The position numbers and the translations under genes were made by a program. A DNA stretch of 51,196 nt from Candidatus Corynebacterium avicola (GTDB lineage: Bacteria; Actinomycetota; Actinomycetes; Mycobacteriales; Mycobacteriaceae). Under the pieces are notes generated by a model, which ran no database searches, was not told the origin of the DNA, and saw only the letters and a program-made list of their open reading frames with translations. Within the stretch, counting starts at the first letter, position 1; each line of letters starts with the position of its first letter. This document shows positions 1-7,748 of the stretch, piece by piece. The stretch covers positions 1 to 51,196 of the forward strand of contig DXGC01000049.1 of assembly GCA_019114135.1 (NCBI GenBank), read 5' to 3'.

Positions 1-140
1 TTCGAGTTGTTGAAGACCCGGAAGTAGCGGTCGAGGCGCACGTCGATGCTGGACGGCTGCACGAGGTCGGGGTCGTACGGGTCCAGGGCGAGGTCGCCGG
101 AGTCGAGTGCGGCGCGGATGTCTCGATCGGAAAGAAGCAC
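1..140 (-). CDS. dcd: dCTP deaminase, N-terminal 46 residues (cut by window edge)
   Basis: The enzyme deaminates dCTP to dUTP (or on to dUMP in the bifunctional form) to supply dTMP synthesis in the cytosol. Reading leftwards from a GTG at 140, the frame gives the family's strongly conserved opening: LLSDRDI, then a short stretch, then [11 protein letters not shown] and FRVFNN. The rest of the roughly 190-residue protein lies beyond the edge. GTG is the only start placing LLSDRDI at the N-terminus. From memory, dcd also lies near a tRNA-Gly gene in M. tuberculosis, which agrees with the tRNA-Gly found 2 kb away. Mono- or bifunctional type cannot be decided because the discriminating residues are outside the window. 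Confidence 0.9.
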   Translation of the reverse strand, partial: MLLSDRDIRAALDSGDLALDPYDPDLVQPSSIDVRLDRYFRVFNNS

Positions 141-167
141 GTCACTTACCCTAGCAGTGCATGTCAG

Positions 168-1976
168 TTACCCGGAGATGATCCTTCGCAACGTCTCCAC
201 CGGTAGCTTCGGGCTCCGGTCGTCGCGCAGCAGGCCGTTGGCCTCCTGGAGGGTGTCGGTGAGCTGCGTGTAGCAGATGCCGGCCAGGCGGTCGCTGGAG
301 CGGACGGCCCCGAACAGTCCACCGAGGAGTTCCTCGAAATCCTCGTCCGAACCGACCGTGGCGTAGCCCCAGGTGTCGTCGCCGCTGTAGGAGATGCCAC
401 CGAACTCGGTGACCATGAGCGGGGCGTCCTCGGCGGCGGCGTCCGACGTCAGTAGGACGCGACGTCCGTTCGGAGCGATGTTCCGGAGCAGGTCGTCCGT
501 CCGGGCGGGGTCGTTCCAGTTCCGCTCCAGGACGTCAACGACGGGCGTGTAGTCGTGGACGGTGAGGATGTCGCTGTCGACGTGTTCCCAGCCATCGTTG
601 CTGATCACCGGACGATGCGGGTCCAGGGCACGGGTCAGTGCGGCCAGCGAGGCGACGAGCGAACGCTGCTCCGGTGCGTGGGCGAGGTCGTGGACGCCCC
701 AGCTCTCGTTGACGGGTACCCAGGTCACGACCGAGGGGTGACCACGGTACTGCCTCACGATCTCGGCCCATTCACTGGTCAGCGCCACTGCTCCGCGCGC
801 GCTGAAGGCGTAGGGCGATGCGCTCTCACCCCAGACCAGCAACCCGAGGCGGTCGGCCCAGTAGTGGAAGCGTGGGTCCTCGGTCTTCTGGTGGACGCGC
901 ACCGCGTTGAAGCCGAGTTCCTGGATGATCTCGACCTCCTCGCGGTAGGCGTCGACGCTCGGTGCCGTGAAGTGGCTGTCGGTCCAGTACCCCTGTTCGA
1001 GAACGGAGCGGACGTAGCAGGGGTGGTCGTTGAGCAGGAAGTGTCCGCGGTCGACACCGACGGTCCGTAGCCCGCAGTATGTGGCGGCGTGGTCGGTGAC
1101 GGTGTCCTCGCCTGCCTTTCCGGACAGGACGAGCTCGAGTTCAATGTCGACGAGGTTGGGGTTCTCCGGGCTCCACAGGTAGTCCTCGCGGTGCTGCGTG
1201 TTGCGTAAGAACGGCAGGTCGACGGTGCCGCGGACCAGGTCGCCGGACGCCATGGTGCTCAGCATGCCGAGGATCTCCTCGCCGAAGCGCAGGGTGGTTC
1301 TCAACACGGCGTCTTCACGGGGTGCCTGATTGAGTTCCACCTCGAACCCGACGCGGCCGTGGACTGGATCGTAGGTCCAGGTCGAGTCGACGATGTGGGT
1401 GTCCGGCACCTCCTCCAACCAGACGCTTCGCCAGATGCCGGTGCTGCGCTGGTACCAGATGTCGTGGGGTTCGGGTTTCCAGTCCTGTTTGCCGCGGGGA
1501 AATTCGCTCTGGGTGGGGTCATCCTCGGCACGGACGACGATGGTGTGGTGCGTGCCCTCGCCCAGAGCGTCGGTGATGTCGAGGGTGAAGGCGGTCTGGC
1601 CGCCGCGGTGGTGGCCGACGTGGTCCCCGTCGACCCAGATGTCGGCGGTGTCGTCGATTGCACCGAAGTGCAGCAGGAGGCGGCCCTGGGTACCGGACTC
1701 CGCGTCCCGCTCTGCGGCCCATTCAACGTCCCGGCGGTACCAGACGACCGGATGGTAGCCGGTGTCACCGATGCCGGAGGCTGCGGATTCGGGAGCGAAG
1801 GGCACCAGGATCTCGCGGTCGAAGGCTTCGCCGCTGCTGTACCAACGCTCCCGGCGTCCGACGTCATTGTCGTCGTGTGCGAAGCCCCATTGGCCGTCGA
1901 GAGAAGTCCAGTGCTCACGGACGAGAAGGGGACGTGGGTAGGTACCGTCCTGGGTGGTGGCGCGCAGTGATGTCAT
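168..1976 (-). CDS. Glycoside hydrolase family 2 (beta-galactosidase/beta-glucuronidase-like)
   Basis: This 602-residue protein has the GH2 order: an N-terminal sugar-binding jelly-roll (about residues 20-190, with GYHPVVWYRR and a WVDG turn), an immunoglobulin-like middle, and a C-terminal TIM barrel. The likely acid/base Glu is in VNESWG (about residue 421) and the likely nucleophile Glu in VTEFGG (about residue 524). No signal peptide is visible, so it probably acts in the cytosol on imported oligosaccharides. At 602 residues it is the short GH2 type, lacking the C-terminal domains of LacZ. Substrate cannot be told from the motifs. It ends 28 bp before the dcd start and could be cotranscribed with it. 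Only a weak AAGG-type ribosome site precedes the ATG. Confidence 0.88.
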   Translation of the reverse strand: MTSLRATTQDGTYPRPLLVREHWTSLDGQWGFAHDDNDVGRRERWYSSGEAFDREILVPFAPESAASGIGDTGYHPVVWYRRDVEWAAERDAESGTQGRLLLHFGAIDDTADIWVDGDHVGHHRGGQTAFTLDITDALGEGTHHTIVVRAEDDPTQSEFPRGKQDWKPEPHDIWYQRSTGIWRSVWLEEVPDTHIVDSTWTYDPVHGRVGFEVELNQAPREDAVLRTTLRFGEEILGMLSTMASGDLVRGTVDLPFLRNTQHREDYLWSPENPNLVDIELELVLSGKAGEDTVTDHAATYCGLRTVGVDRGHFLLNDHPCYVRSVLEQGYWTDSHFTAPSVDAYREEVEIIQELGFNAVRVHQKTEDPRFHYWADRLGLLVWGESASPYAFSARGAVALTSEWAEIVRQYRGHPSVVTWVPVNESWGVHDLAHAPEQRSLVASLAALTRALDPHRPVISNDGWEHVDSDILTVHDYTPVVDVLERNWNDPARTDDLLRNIAPNGRRVLLTSDAAAEDAPLMVTEFGGISYSGDDTWGYATVGSDEDFEELLGGLFGAVRSSDRLAGICYTQLTDTLQEANGLLRDDRSPKLPVETLRRIISG

Positions 1977-2095
1977 TGCGGATCAACCTTAACCACGCCC
2001 CCTGTGAATACGCCGTGTAGATGCGCGATCCCCCACCGTGACCTGCCCTGTTACCGATCAGACGGTCGATGCGACGGGCTCAGAGCCCGGTGTGT

Positions 2096-2101
2096 TAAAG
2101 T
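2096..2101 (+). promoter_or_regulatory. Extended -10 box (TGTTAAAGT) of the tRNA-Gly promoter
   Basis: A TAAAGT hexamer preceded by TG lies 29 bp before the mature tRNA 5' end. No convincing -35 is seen, which is common with an extended -10. The same TAAAGT hexamer occurs before the DUF3068 gene at 43096. Confidence 0.45.
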
Positions 2102-2130
2102 CTCTTTCGGAGCACCTCATCGGTACCCCT

Positions 2131-2204
2131 GCCGATGTAGTTCAATGGTAGAACATCAGCTTCCCAAGCTGAATACGCGGGTTCGATTCCCGTCATCGGC
2201 TCCA
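2131..2204 (+). tRNA. tRNA-Gly, anticodon CCC
   Basis: A complete cloverleaf can be drawn. The acceptor stem pairs GCCGATG (2131-2137) with CATCGGC (2194-2200), with discriminator T at 2201 and an encoded CCA at 2202-2204. The anticodon stem CAGCT/AGCTG encloses the loop TTCCCAA, giving anticodon CCC. The T arm carries GGTTCGATTCC. CCC reads the GGG glycine codon. Confidence 0.96.
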
Positions 2205-2208
2205 CATT

Positions 2209-2244
2209 CTGAACCCCTTCCTGCTTTCCAGGGAAGGGGTTCAG
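2209..2244 (+). terminator. Hairpin just after tRNA-Gly, probable terminator
   Basis: A perfect 13-bp stem (CTGAACCCCTTCC with GGAAGGGGTTCAG) and a 10-nt loop start 5 nt after the tRNA CCA. The downstream T tract is weak (TGGTTT). It may also act for the minus-strand toxin gene that ends at 2263. Confidence 0.55.
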
Positions 2245-2262
2245 TGGTTTCACGTCGACGAT

Positions 2263-2625
2263 CTACTTCGTCTCGTTGGGATGCGAGGTGTCGACCCTCT
2301 CCAGGTAGACAATCCCACCCCCAGGCCTCTCGTGATGGACCGCGTACCAGATCCTCGCCGACCCTTTAATTGTCGGCTTGTACTGCCAACGTCGGTATCC
2401 GACTCCATCTACGACAACCTCAGCAAGCCGCCCCTTCAATGGATAACAGCGCCTTTCGTCCTGAAACTCAGGGCTCCTCGTCAAGAAATCCCAGGCATCC
2501 ACTGCAGCGTTTCTTTGGGTCGCAACCAGGTCCACCCACCCGCGCTGAGCCTTGTTGTTGGCAAACTTGATGACGTACTCACCGGACTTGACCGGCCTGC
2601 CGACCGCCCCCACCTTCTTCCCCAC
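2263..2625 (-). CDS. Probable RelE/ParE-like toxin
   Basis: The 120-residue basic protein starts at GTG 2625 with an AGGGG ribosome site, 6 nt after the stop of the gene before it. Its second half has the pattern of RelE/ParE-fold toxins: a beta-strand-rich run through YRRWQYKP, IKGSARIWYAV and IVYLERVDTSHPNET, in which Arg and Lys would line the active site. RelE members cleave mRNA in the ribosome and ParE members poison gyrase; the sequence alone does not choose. The upstream partner has Phd/YefM-like features, so the pair is read as a type II toxin-antitoxin module with antitoxin first. GC is clearly below that of the neighbours, suggesting transfer, and the module abuts tRNA-Gly. Confidence 0.6.
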   Translation of the reverse strand: MGKKVGAVGRPVKSGEYVIKFANNKAQRGWVDLVATQRNAAVDAWDFLTRSPEFQDERRCYPLKGRLAEVVVDGVGYRRWQYKPTIKGSARIWYAVHHERPGGGIVYLERVDTSHPNETK

Positions 2626-2631
2626 GATGTT

Positions 2632-3111
2632 CTACCCCTGCCCCGGCCGCCCCACTGTTGGCATGTCCGCAGGCGCGAGAGACTCCGGCTGGCTGTCCAA
2701 CTCTATCCCGTCCGCATATACCTCAGCGGTCCCCTTCCACGACACCACAGCCCAGTGGAACGCAGCATACTTCCCGACGCTCGCGGACGCCCGCAGCTTT
2801 CGATGGAGCTCACCCAAGCATTCCCCTTTCTCTTCACCACTGAGGTATTCCACCCAGGGGAAGATGCGTTCGACCGCAGCATCGAAGTTGCCGGTGGACT
2901 CCATGGCACCCAACAGCCGGGTCGCTTCCTCGACCCCTTCATCCGGGCGCTGGTACTGGTCTGCCGCAACAAGAACAAGATCTGCCCCATCCCGACGCTT
3001 CACCCGCAACGGCCCCTCCTCTGCCCGCTTCGCTGCCGACTTGGGGTCGCGTAGGAGCGAGGTGAAGGTGATGGCCTCCCCGTTGTCCCACTTATTCTGC
3101 AACGCAGTCAT
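2632..3111 (-). CDS. Probable antitoxin (Phd/YefM-like N-terminus)
   Basis: This 159-residue acidic protein precedes the toxin-like gene by 6 nt. Its N-terminus (ITFTSLLRDPKSAAKRAEEGPLRVKRRDGADLVLV) follows the Phd/YefM pattern: a strand, a helix with a conserved small/basic run, then a beta pair ending in a hydrophobic LVLV. The long C-terminal part would hold the toxin-binding helices. I place the start at ATG 3111, because an extended -10 box ends 6 nt before it and no ribosome site is seen, which suggests a leaderless transcript. An in-frame ATG at 3129 would add six residues but would lie upstream of that box. Antitoxins of this kind usually repress their own promoter. Confidence 0.58.
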   Translation of the reverse strand: MTALQNKWDNGEAITFTSLLRDPKSAAKRAEEGPLRVKRRDGADLVLVAADQYQRPDEGVEEATRLLGAMESTGNFDAAVERIFPWVEYLSGEEKGECLGELHRKLRASASVGKYAAFHWAVVSWKGTAEVYADGIELDSQPESLAPADMPTVGRPGQG

Positions 3112-3117
3112 GTGCAC

Positions 3118-3123
3118 ACTGTA
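3118..3123 (-). promoter_or_regulatory. Extended -10 (TGCTACAGT) for leaderless antitoxin-toxin mRNA
   Basis: On the minus strand, TG-C-TACAGT is followed by six bases and then the antitoxin ATG, so transcription could start at or next to the A of ATG. TGTGC occurs on both sides of the box (GTGTGC and GTGTGCAC), a possible autoregulatory operator half-site pair. Confidence 0.45.
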
Positions 3124-3186
3124 GCACACGACATCAGATGAAACGCAGATGTTGGATCCCGCTGCTCCTTGCAGTTCGAAACAGAA

Positions 3187-3972
3187 TCACAGCTTCATGG
3201 AGATCTCCGTGCCGCCCTGCCCCGGAACCGTCACGGACGTGAACTGGCCACCGTCGTCCGGATCTGCCCGGACCACGGACAGGTAGTCCGCGTAATCCTT
3301 CGATGCGGAGACAACCTGGTCACACACCACCAGGGCACCGCTTCGCAGGTACGGGGTGAGGATCTCCAGCGCCGGTAACGCCATGGGGATCCAGATGTCC
3401 ATCAGCACGAAGTCCACCGGTTGCTCGGTACCAGCCTGCTCAACCAGGGACTCAAGCCTCTCCGGGAGGGTCTCCCGCAGATCCCCGTCCAGGATCTCCA
3501 CGACGTCGCCCACCCCGGCGCTGGTCACGTTGTCCCGCGCTGCAGCGACCTTCCCGGATTCATGCTCGGTCCCGATAACCGTGCCATGCCCCTCCCCCGA
3601 CCCCGACTCCAGGTTCTTCTTCACGGCATCGCCCAGGTAGATCGTGGAGACCCCGTAGGAGGTCCCGATCTCCACCACCCGTTGCGCACCATTCGTCCTG
3701 CACAGCAGGTGGCACAGTGCCGCCTTCTCCGGGTCGAGCGCGACGAATTTGTCGGCGAGGACGGCCTTCCCCGATTCCGTCTGGGTGGGGTCCCAGGTGT
3801 GGTCCTTGATCCGCGCACGGAGACTCTCCCGCAGGACGGGGACGACACTGTTGAAGACCTGGCGTCGCGACCTCGAGTGGAGTTCGTCGGCAACCTCTCG
3901 GGCCCGTCCACTCAACGGCGAGGGTGCACGCTTGCCCGGGGAGGGGCGGCCACTGTTCTTTTCTGGGGACAT
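3187..3972 (-). CDS. SAM-dependent O-methyltransferase (family 3 type)
   Basis: This 261-residue cytosolic enzyme has the class I methyltransferase fold of the caffeoyl-CoA/catechol O-methyltransferase group. SAM motif I is VVEIGTSYGVSTIYL (about residues 108-122). An acidic strand end precedes the release loop (VEILDGDLRETL), and VDFVLMDIW and GALVVCDQV follow as motifs II and III. The DxD-type metal ligands typical of the family are partly conserved. The start at ATG 3972 has a GGTGGGGA ribosome site; longer in-frame readings run into the neighbouring gene. It lies 56 bp after the response regulator on the same strand. A catechol methyltransferase downstream of an intradiol dioxygenase operon is suggestive, but the substrate is unknown. 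Confidence 0.8.
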   Translation of the reverse strand: MSPEKNSGRPSPGKRAPSPLSGRAREVADELHSRSRRQVFNSVVPVLRESLRARIKDHTWDPTQTESGKAVLADKFVALDPEKAALCHLLCRTNGAQRVVEIGTSYGVSTIYLGDAVKKNLESGSGEGHGTVIGTEHESGKVAAARDNVTSAGVGDVVEILDGDLRETLPERLESLVEQAGTEQPVDFVLMDIWIPMALPALEILTPYLRSGALVVCDQVVSASKDYADYLSVVRADPDDGGQFTSVTVPGQGGTEISMKL

Positions 3973-3981
3973 TTCCCCACC

Positions 3982-4001
3982 GTAACAGATAATTAGGTTA
4001 C
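3982..4001. promoter_or_regulatory. Inverted repeat GTAAC-N10-GTTAC upstream of the methyltransferase
   Basis: Two 5-bp arms separated by 10 bp lie in the 56-bp gap before the methyltransferase start, overlapping an AT-rich TAATTAT stretch that could be its -10. This is a candidate operator. Its regulator is unknown. Confidence 0.35.
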
Positions 4002-4028
4002 CCTTTTCCGACCTACGATCGGCAGGCC

Positions 4029-4709
4029 CTACTCCCCCGGCACCAGCAGCCCGCCCTCGTAGGCCAGGATCACCAGCTGCGCCCGGTCGTGGGCGTTGAC
4101 CTTCGACATGATCCGGTTGACGTGCGTCTTCGCGGTGTGCGGGGAGATGAAGAAGGACTCGGCGATCTCCTGGTTCGATCGGCCACGACCGACCTCGACC
4201 AGCACCTCCTGCTCGCGCTCGGTGAGCCATCCCAGCTTCTCCGCGACCTCCGCGGACACCTCGGGCCCCGCCGCAACCTCCGGTGTGGAGACGTACCGGG
4301 TGATCAGGCTCTTCGTCGCCGCCGGCGACAGCAGGGACTCGCCGGCGTCCACCGCCAGCACCGCGCCGGTGATGTCCTCCGGCTCGGCCCCCTTGCCGAT
4401 GAACCCGCTGGCCCCGGCGCGCAGGGCGGCGACGACGTACTCGTCCTCCTCGAAGGTGGTGAGGATCAGCACGTGCGTCCCCTCGTTCGCCGGGTCGGCG
4501 CAGATCTGTTCGGTCGCGCCGATGCCGTCGAGCACCGGCATGCGGATGTCCATCAGCACCACGTCCGGACGCAGCGACGCCGCCTTCGTCACCCCCTCTG
4601 CACCGTCGGAGGCGTCCCCGACAACCTCGAGGTCGGGGTGGGACGACAGGATGTCGACCACGGCCTGGCGGATCAGTACCTGGTCGTCGACGACGAGAAC
4701 AGTGGTCAC
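4029..4709 (-). CDS. NarL/LuxR-family response regulator
   Basis: This is a 226-residue two-domain regulator. The receiver (1-120) has an acidic VVDDQ pocket, phospho-acceptor Asp54 in VLMDIRMP, and a conserved switch Thr in LILTTFEEDEY. A LuxR-type helix-turn-helix follows at the C-terminus (LTEREQEVL, then NQEIAE, SPHTAKTHVNRIM). Its start codon overlaps the histidine kinase stop (ATGA), so the two are translationally coupled. It is the last gene of the dioxygenase-tat operon and probably controls that operon. The palindrome at 8940-8957 is one candidate site. Confidence 0.95.
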   Translation of the reverse strand: MTTVLVVDDQVLIRQAVVDILSSHPDLEVVGDASDGAEGVTKAASLRPDVVLMDIRMPVLDGIGATEQICADPANEGTHVLILTTFEEDEYVVAALRAGASGFIGKGAEPEDITGAVLAVDAGESLLSPAATKSLITRYVSTPEVAAGPEVSAEVAEKLGWLTEREQEVLVEVGRGRSNQEIAESFFISPHTAKTHVNRIMSKVNAHDRAQLVILAYEGGLLVPGE

Positions 4710-6016
4710 TGCTGGTCCTTTCGGGTCAGGGGCACGGTCGCGCTCAGAGTGAAGATACCGGACGCCCCGGTGGCGCTCACGCTACCGCCGATCGACGACA
4801 CCCGCTCCCGCAGGCCCGTAAGACCCAGGCCGCCACGGGGTGCGTCCGGCTGGTTACGGTCGGCGGCAGACACCGGGTTCGACACCGCGACGGTGACCTC
4901 CTGGCGTCCGACCTCGATCCGCAGGGTCGCGGTGCCACCGGATCCGTGCTTGTTGGCGTTGGTCAGCCCCTCCTGGGCGACACGGTAGACCACGCGTCCG
5001 GTGAGCTCGTCGATGGCGTTCATGTCGCCGACGGTGTCGTAGGAGACGTCCAGCCCGGCATCGGTCATGGTGGTGACGAGCGTGTTGATCTCGGACATCC
5101 CCGGTTGCGGCATGTGCTCGGCGGTGACACCCTCCTCGGCACGCAGGTAGCGCAGCAGCACACCGATCTCGCCGAGCACCTCGCGGGCGGCGGTGCGGAT
5201 CGTCGACAAGGACTCCTTCGACTTGTCCGGGTTGGTCGTCAGGGCGCTGGACGCCACCCCGGCGTGCAGGTTGATCACCGAGATCCGGTGGGCGACGGTG
5301 TCGTGCAGGTCCTGGGCGATGCGCAGCCGTTCCTCGGCCACCTGCCGACGTGCCTCGGCCTCGCGGGTCTGCTCGGCACGTTCGGCACGCTCGGTCATGG
5401 CCTGGGCGAAGGACCGTCGGGATCTGGCGCTCTCACCCATGGCCGAGGCGATGGCGATGCCAGCGGCGATCTGGAAGATCTGCGGGTCGAGCGCCATCTC
5501 CTCGGAGTACATGATGCTGAGCACACCGACGATGCCGGTGCCGATGCCGCCGACGAACAGGGTGGTGCGCAGGTTCGTCCGGTCCGCCACGACGTAGGAC
5601 GCGACGATCGCCGCGATACCTGGGCCGATCACCGGCGCTCCGAGGAGGACGGTGAAGACGTAGATCGCCAGGGTTCCGGCGGCGACCGGCACCGGCCAGC
5701 GGCGGCGAAGCAGGATCACCAGGGCAGCCAGAACGGTGGTCACGGGGACGATCACCCAGTGGACGTTGTAGTGGCCGATGCCGGTCCCGACGATGTCGAG
5801 CCCGTCGAGACCGGTGTTGCCGCCGCCACCGGGAACGCCCCAACCGCCGGCGCCGTCGCCGCCCCCGGGCGGGCCCTGAGGGCCAGGTTCCCCCGACGGG
5901 CGGGGGCCGAGGACGGCGGTGGCGATGAAGATCACCGCGACGATGGCCGCGTCGACCACCCAGGTGGGGACGCGGCGTTGGCGGTCCGTCTCCGGCACGG
6001 TCACGTCAGTGGTCAT
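4706..6016 (-). CDS. Sensor histidine kinase, NarL/DesK type (HisKA_3)
   Basis: A 436-residue membrane kinase. The N-terminal half holds about six hydrophobic segments and, between the first and second, a Gly/Pro-rich loop (about residues 40-75). The dimerisation helix carries phospho-acceptor His238 in AQDLHDTVAHR, followed by a HATPase_c domain with EGLTNANKHG (N box) and GGLGLTGLRERV (G box). The start overlaps the tatB stop by ATGA, and its own stop overlaps the regulator start. The cue is unknown. Because it is coupled to tatABC and a surface dioxygenase, envelope stress or aromatic compounds are natural guesses, not shown by the sequence. Confidence 0.94.
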   Translation of the reverse strand: MTTDVTVPETDRQRRVPTWVVDAAIVAVIFIATAVLGPRPSGEPGPQGPPGGGDGAGGWGVPGGGGNTGLDGLDIVGTGIGHYNVHWVIVPVTTVLAALVILLRRRWPVPVAAGTLAIYVFTVLLGAPVIGPGIAAIVASYVVADRTNLRTTLFVGGIGTGIVGVLSIMYSEEMALDPQIFQIAAGIAIASAMGESARSRRSFAQAMTERAERAEQTREAEARRQVAEERLRIAQDLHDTVAHRISVINLHAGVASSALTTNPDKSKESLSTIRTAAREVLGEIGVLLRYLRAEEGVTAEHMPQPGMSEINTLVTTMTDAGLDVSYDTVGDMNAIDELTGRVVYRVAQEGLTNANKHGSGGTATLRIEVGRQEVTVAVSNPVSAADRNQPDAPRGGLGLTGLRERVSSIGGSVSATGASGIFTLSATVPLTRKDQQ

Positions 6017-6549
6017 GCGGACAAGTCTACGGTGCCGGCGTCCGGGGTCTCGGCCGTGGTCTCGGCGACCGGGACCGTCACTGGAACCGTCTCCACGACG
6101 CGGCGGCGGATCGGGTGACCGGAGGTTCCGCCGACGACCTCCCAGCGCACCCGGGTCTCCACCGCGGGAGTCTCGGTCTCGTCGGGCGACTCCGTCGCAC
6201 CGTCGGCGGCCGGGTCAGCCGGCACTGCGTCCGGCACGGCGTCCTGCTCACCGTCCTGCCCTGCGGCGTGGGCCGCAGCCTGCGGTGGCGCTGCCTGGGG
6301 CGTTGCGGTCCAGGCGTCCCGCACGATCCGTCGCGGATCGTACTGCCGGATCTGGCTGTTCCATTCCGCCGTGTTCAGCGGCACGCCCAGCTCGCTCTCG
6401 GCGCGGGTCTTGGAAGCTTCGGCGAATGCCCGGAAGGTGCGGATCAGCTCACCCAGTTTCTGCGCGTAGAGCGGCAGTCGTTGCGGGCCGATGAGCACCG
6501 CGGCGATGATGCCGATGATGATCATCTTCTCGAGGGTCAGGCCAAACAT
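6013..6549 (-). CDS. tatB: Twin-arginine translocase subunit TatB-like
   Basis: This 178-residue protein has a single N-terminal membrane helix that ends in GPQRLP, the TatB/TatA hinge signature, followed by an amphipathic helix (YAQKLGELIRTFRAFAEAS) and a long Ala/Pro/Glu-rich tail. TatB with TatC binds twin-arginine signal peptides. I call it TatB and not a second TatA because the family TatA (FGAAKLP) is encoded two genes upstream, the tail is long, and it contains the DPRRIVRDAW block seen in actinobacterial TatB-like proteins. It starts 6 bp after the tatC stop and overlaps the kinase start. Confidence 0.82.
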   Translation of the reverse strand: MFGLTLEKMIIIGIIAAVLIGPQRLPLYAQKLGELIRTFRAFAEASKTRAESELGVPLNTAEWNSQIRQYDPRRIVRDAWTATPQAAPPQAAAHAAGQDGEQDAVPDAVPADPAADGATESPDETETPAVETRVRWEVVGGTSGHPIRRRVVETVPVTVPVAETTAETPDAGTVDLSA

Positions 6550-6555
6550 CCGGGG

Positions 6556-7398
6556 TCACTCCTTCGTGGTGTCGTGGGCGGTGAGGTGGGCGGTGGTGCG
6601 GCGGGCTTCGCGTCGGTCGTGCAGCCAGGCGATCAGCAGTGCGGCAGCGTAGAGCAGGACCATGGGGCCGGCCAGCAGGAACATGGACAGCAGGTCGGCG
6701 GCCGGGGTGACCAGTGCGCTGAAGATGATGATCGCCAGGACCGCACCGCGCCAGCTCTTGGCCAGTGTGCGTGCCGAGAGCACGCCGAGGAAGTTCAGGA
6801 CGACCAAGAACACCGGGAGGGTGAAGGCGACACCGGAGGCGAGGACCAGTTTCAACACGAAGTCGACGTAGTAGGACGCCTGCAGCATGGTGCTGTCTTC
6901 TTCGGCGGCGAAGCTGGTCAGCAGCTCCACCATCCGGGGGAAGACTATGACGCCTGCGGCACAGCCGGCTAGGAACAGCGGGATCAGGGCGCCGAGGAAG
7001 CCGTAGGTGTACTTCTTCTCCCGGCGGCTCAGCGCCGGTGAGGCGTAGGCGAGCAGCTGGTAGATCCACACCGGGGACGACAGGACGATGCCGCCGTACA
7101 GGGCGATCTTCAGTTTCAGGTCGAAGGCCCCGGTGAGGCTGTCGTAGTTGATGGAGGCGTTGCGGTTCTCGGCGATCTCCAGCACCGGGGCGCGGAGGAC
7201 GTCGAGGACCGGGTCGGACAGGCAGTAGGCGATGACCGCCGCGACCACGAGGGCGAGCGCGGAGCGGGTGATCCTTTTCTTCGCCTCAGAGAGGTGCCCG
7301 GACAGCGGCATCCGGGACTCCCGGGTGGTGTCGGAGGCTGGTGCCTCTGTGTTGGTGTCCTGGGGGGACACAGTGGTCGCGGTGGTCATGGTTATCAC
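6556..7398 (-). CDS. tatC: Twin-arginine translocase subunit TatC
   Basis: This 280-residue polytopic protein has the six-helix pattern of TatC, the receptor core for twin-arginine signal peptides. The first cytoplasmic segment reads MPLSGHLSEAKKRI, where the family usually has HLxELRxR, so HL is kept but ELR is changed to EAK. The conserved second loop reads PVWIYQLLAYASPALSRREKK, retaining the family Glu. A Thr/Ser-rich N-terminal extension of about 28 residues precedes the core. The start overlaps the tatA stop by 4 bp. Confidence 0.92.
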   Translation of the reverse strand: MITMTTATTVSPQDTNTEAPASDTTRESRMPLSGHLSEAKKRITRSALALVVAAVIAYCLSDPVLDVLRAPVLEIAENRNASINYDSLTGAFDLKLKIALYGGIVLSSPVWIYQLLAYASPALSRREKKYTYGFLGALIPLFLAGCAAGVIVFPRMVELLTSFAAEEDSTMLQASYYVDFVLKLVLASGVAFTLPVFLVVLNFLGVLSARTLAKSWRGAVLAIIIFSALVTPAADLLSMFLLAGPMVLLYAAALLIAWLHDRREARRTTAHLTAHDTTKE

Positions 7399-7670
7399 GC
7401 CGTCCGCTGTGCCTGGACCTGTGCCGGGGCGACGTAGGCGTTGTCGTTGGTGACGGGGGTGGCGGAGGTAGCGGCTGCGGGGACGGTGGTGTCGGCGGCG
7501 GTCGCTGCCTCTGCTGCTTCCGTGGGGGCCTGCTCCTTGGTCTCGTCCTTCAGGATCCGGACGGACTGGCCGAGACTCTTGGCCAGGGCCGGCAGCTTGG
7601 CTGCGCCGAAAAGCAGGAGGACGACAGCGAGGATGACGAGGGCGTGGACGCCGGTGAGGTTGGCAAACAT
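7395..7670 (-). CDS. tatA: Twin-arginine translocase pore subunit TatA
   Basis: This 91-residue protein has one membrane helix, then FGAAKLPALAKSLGQSVRILKDE, the TatA hinge and amphipathic helix, and an Ala/Thr-rich tail. TatA oligomers form the passage for folded proteins. It lies 78 bp after the dioxygenase gene and directly overlaps tatC, so the three tat genes form a coupled set with a probable substrate in front of them. Confidence 0.93.
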   Translation of the reverse strand: MFANLTGVHALVILAVVLLLFGAAKLPALAKSLGQSVRILKDETKEQAPTEAAEAATAADTTVPAAATSATPVTNDNAYVAPAQVQAQRTA

Positions 7671-7748
7671 GGTGAACTCCTTGGGTTCAGGTGTGATGGA
7701 TGAATCAGGTGGGCCAGGACGGCCCGGTGGTGGTCAGGTCAGTGCGGG

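Noticed and set aside
2281..3124. Plus-strand frames across the toxin-antitoxin genes
   Set aside because: They are Pro/Arg/Ser-rich, lack motifs, and mirror the two minus-strand genes whose spacing and folds make sense.
3973..4230. N-terminal extension of the O-methyltransferase
   Set aside because: The added residues are Arg/Pro/Gly-rich, overlap the response regulator, and are unlike the family; ATG 3972 has its own ribosome site.
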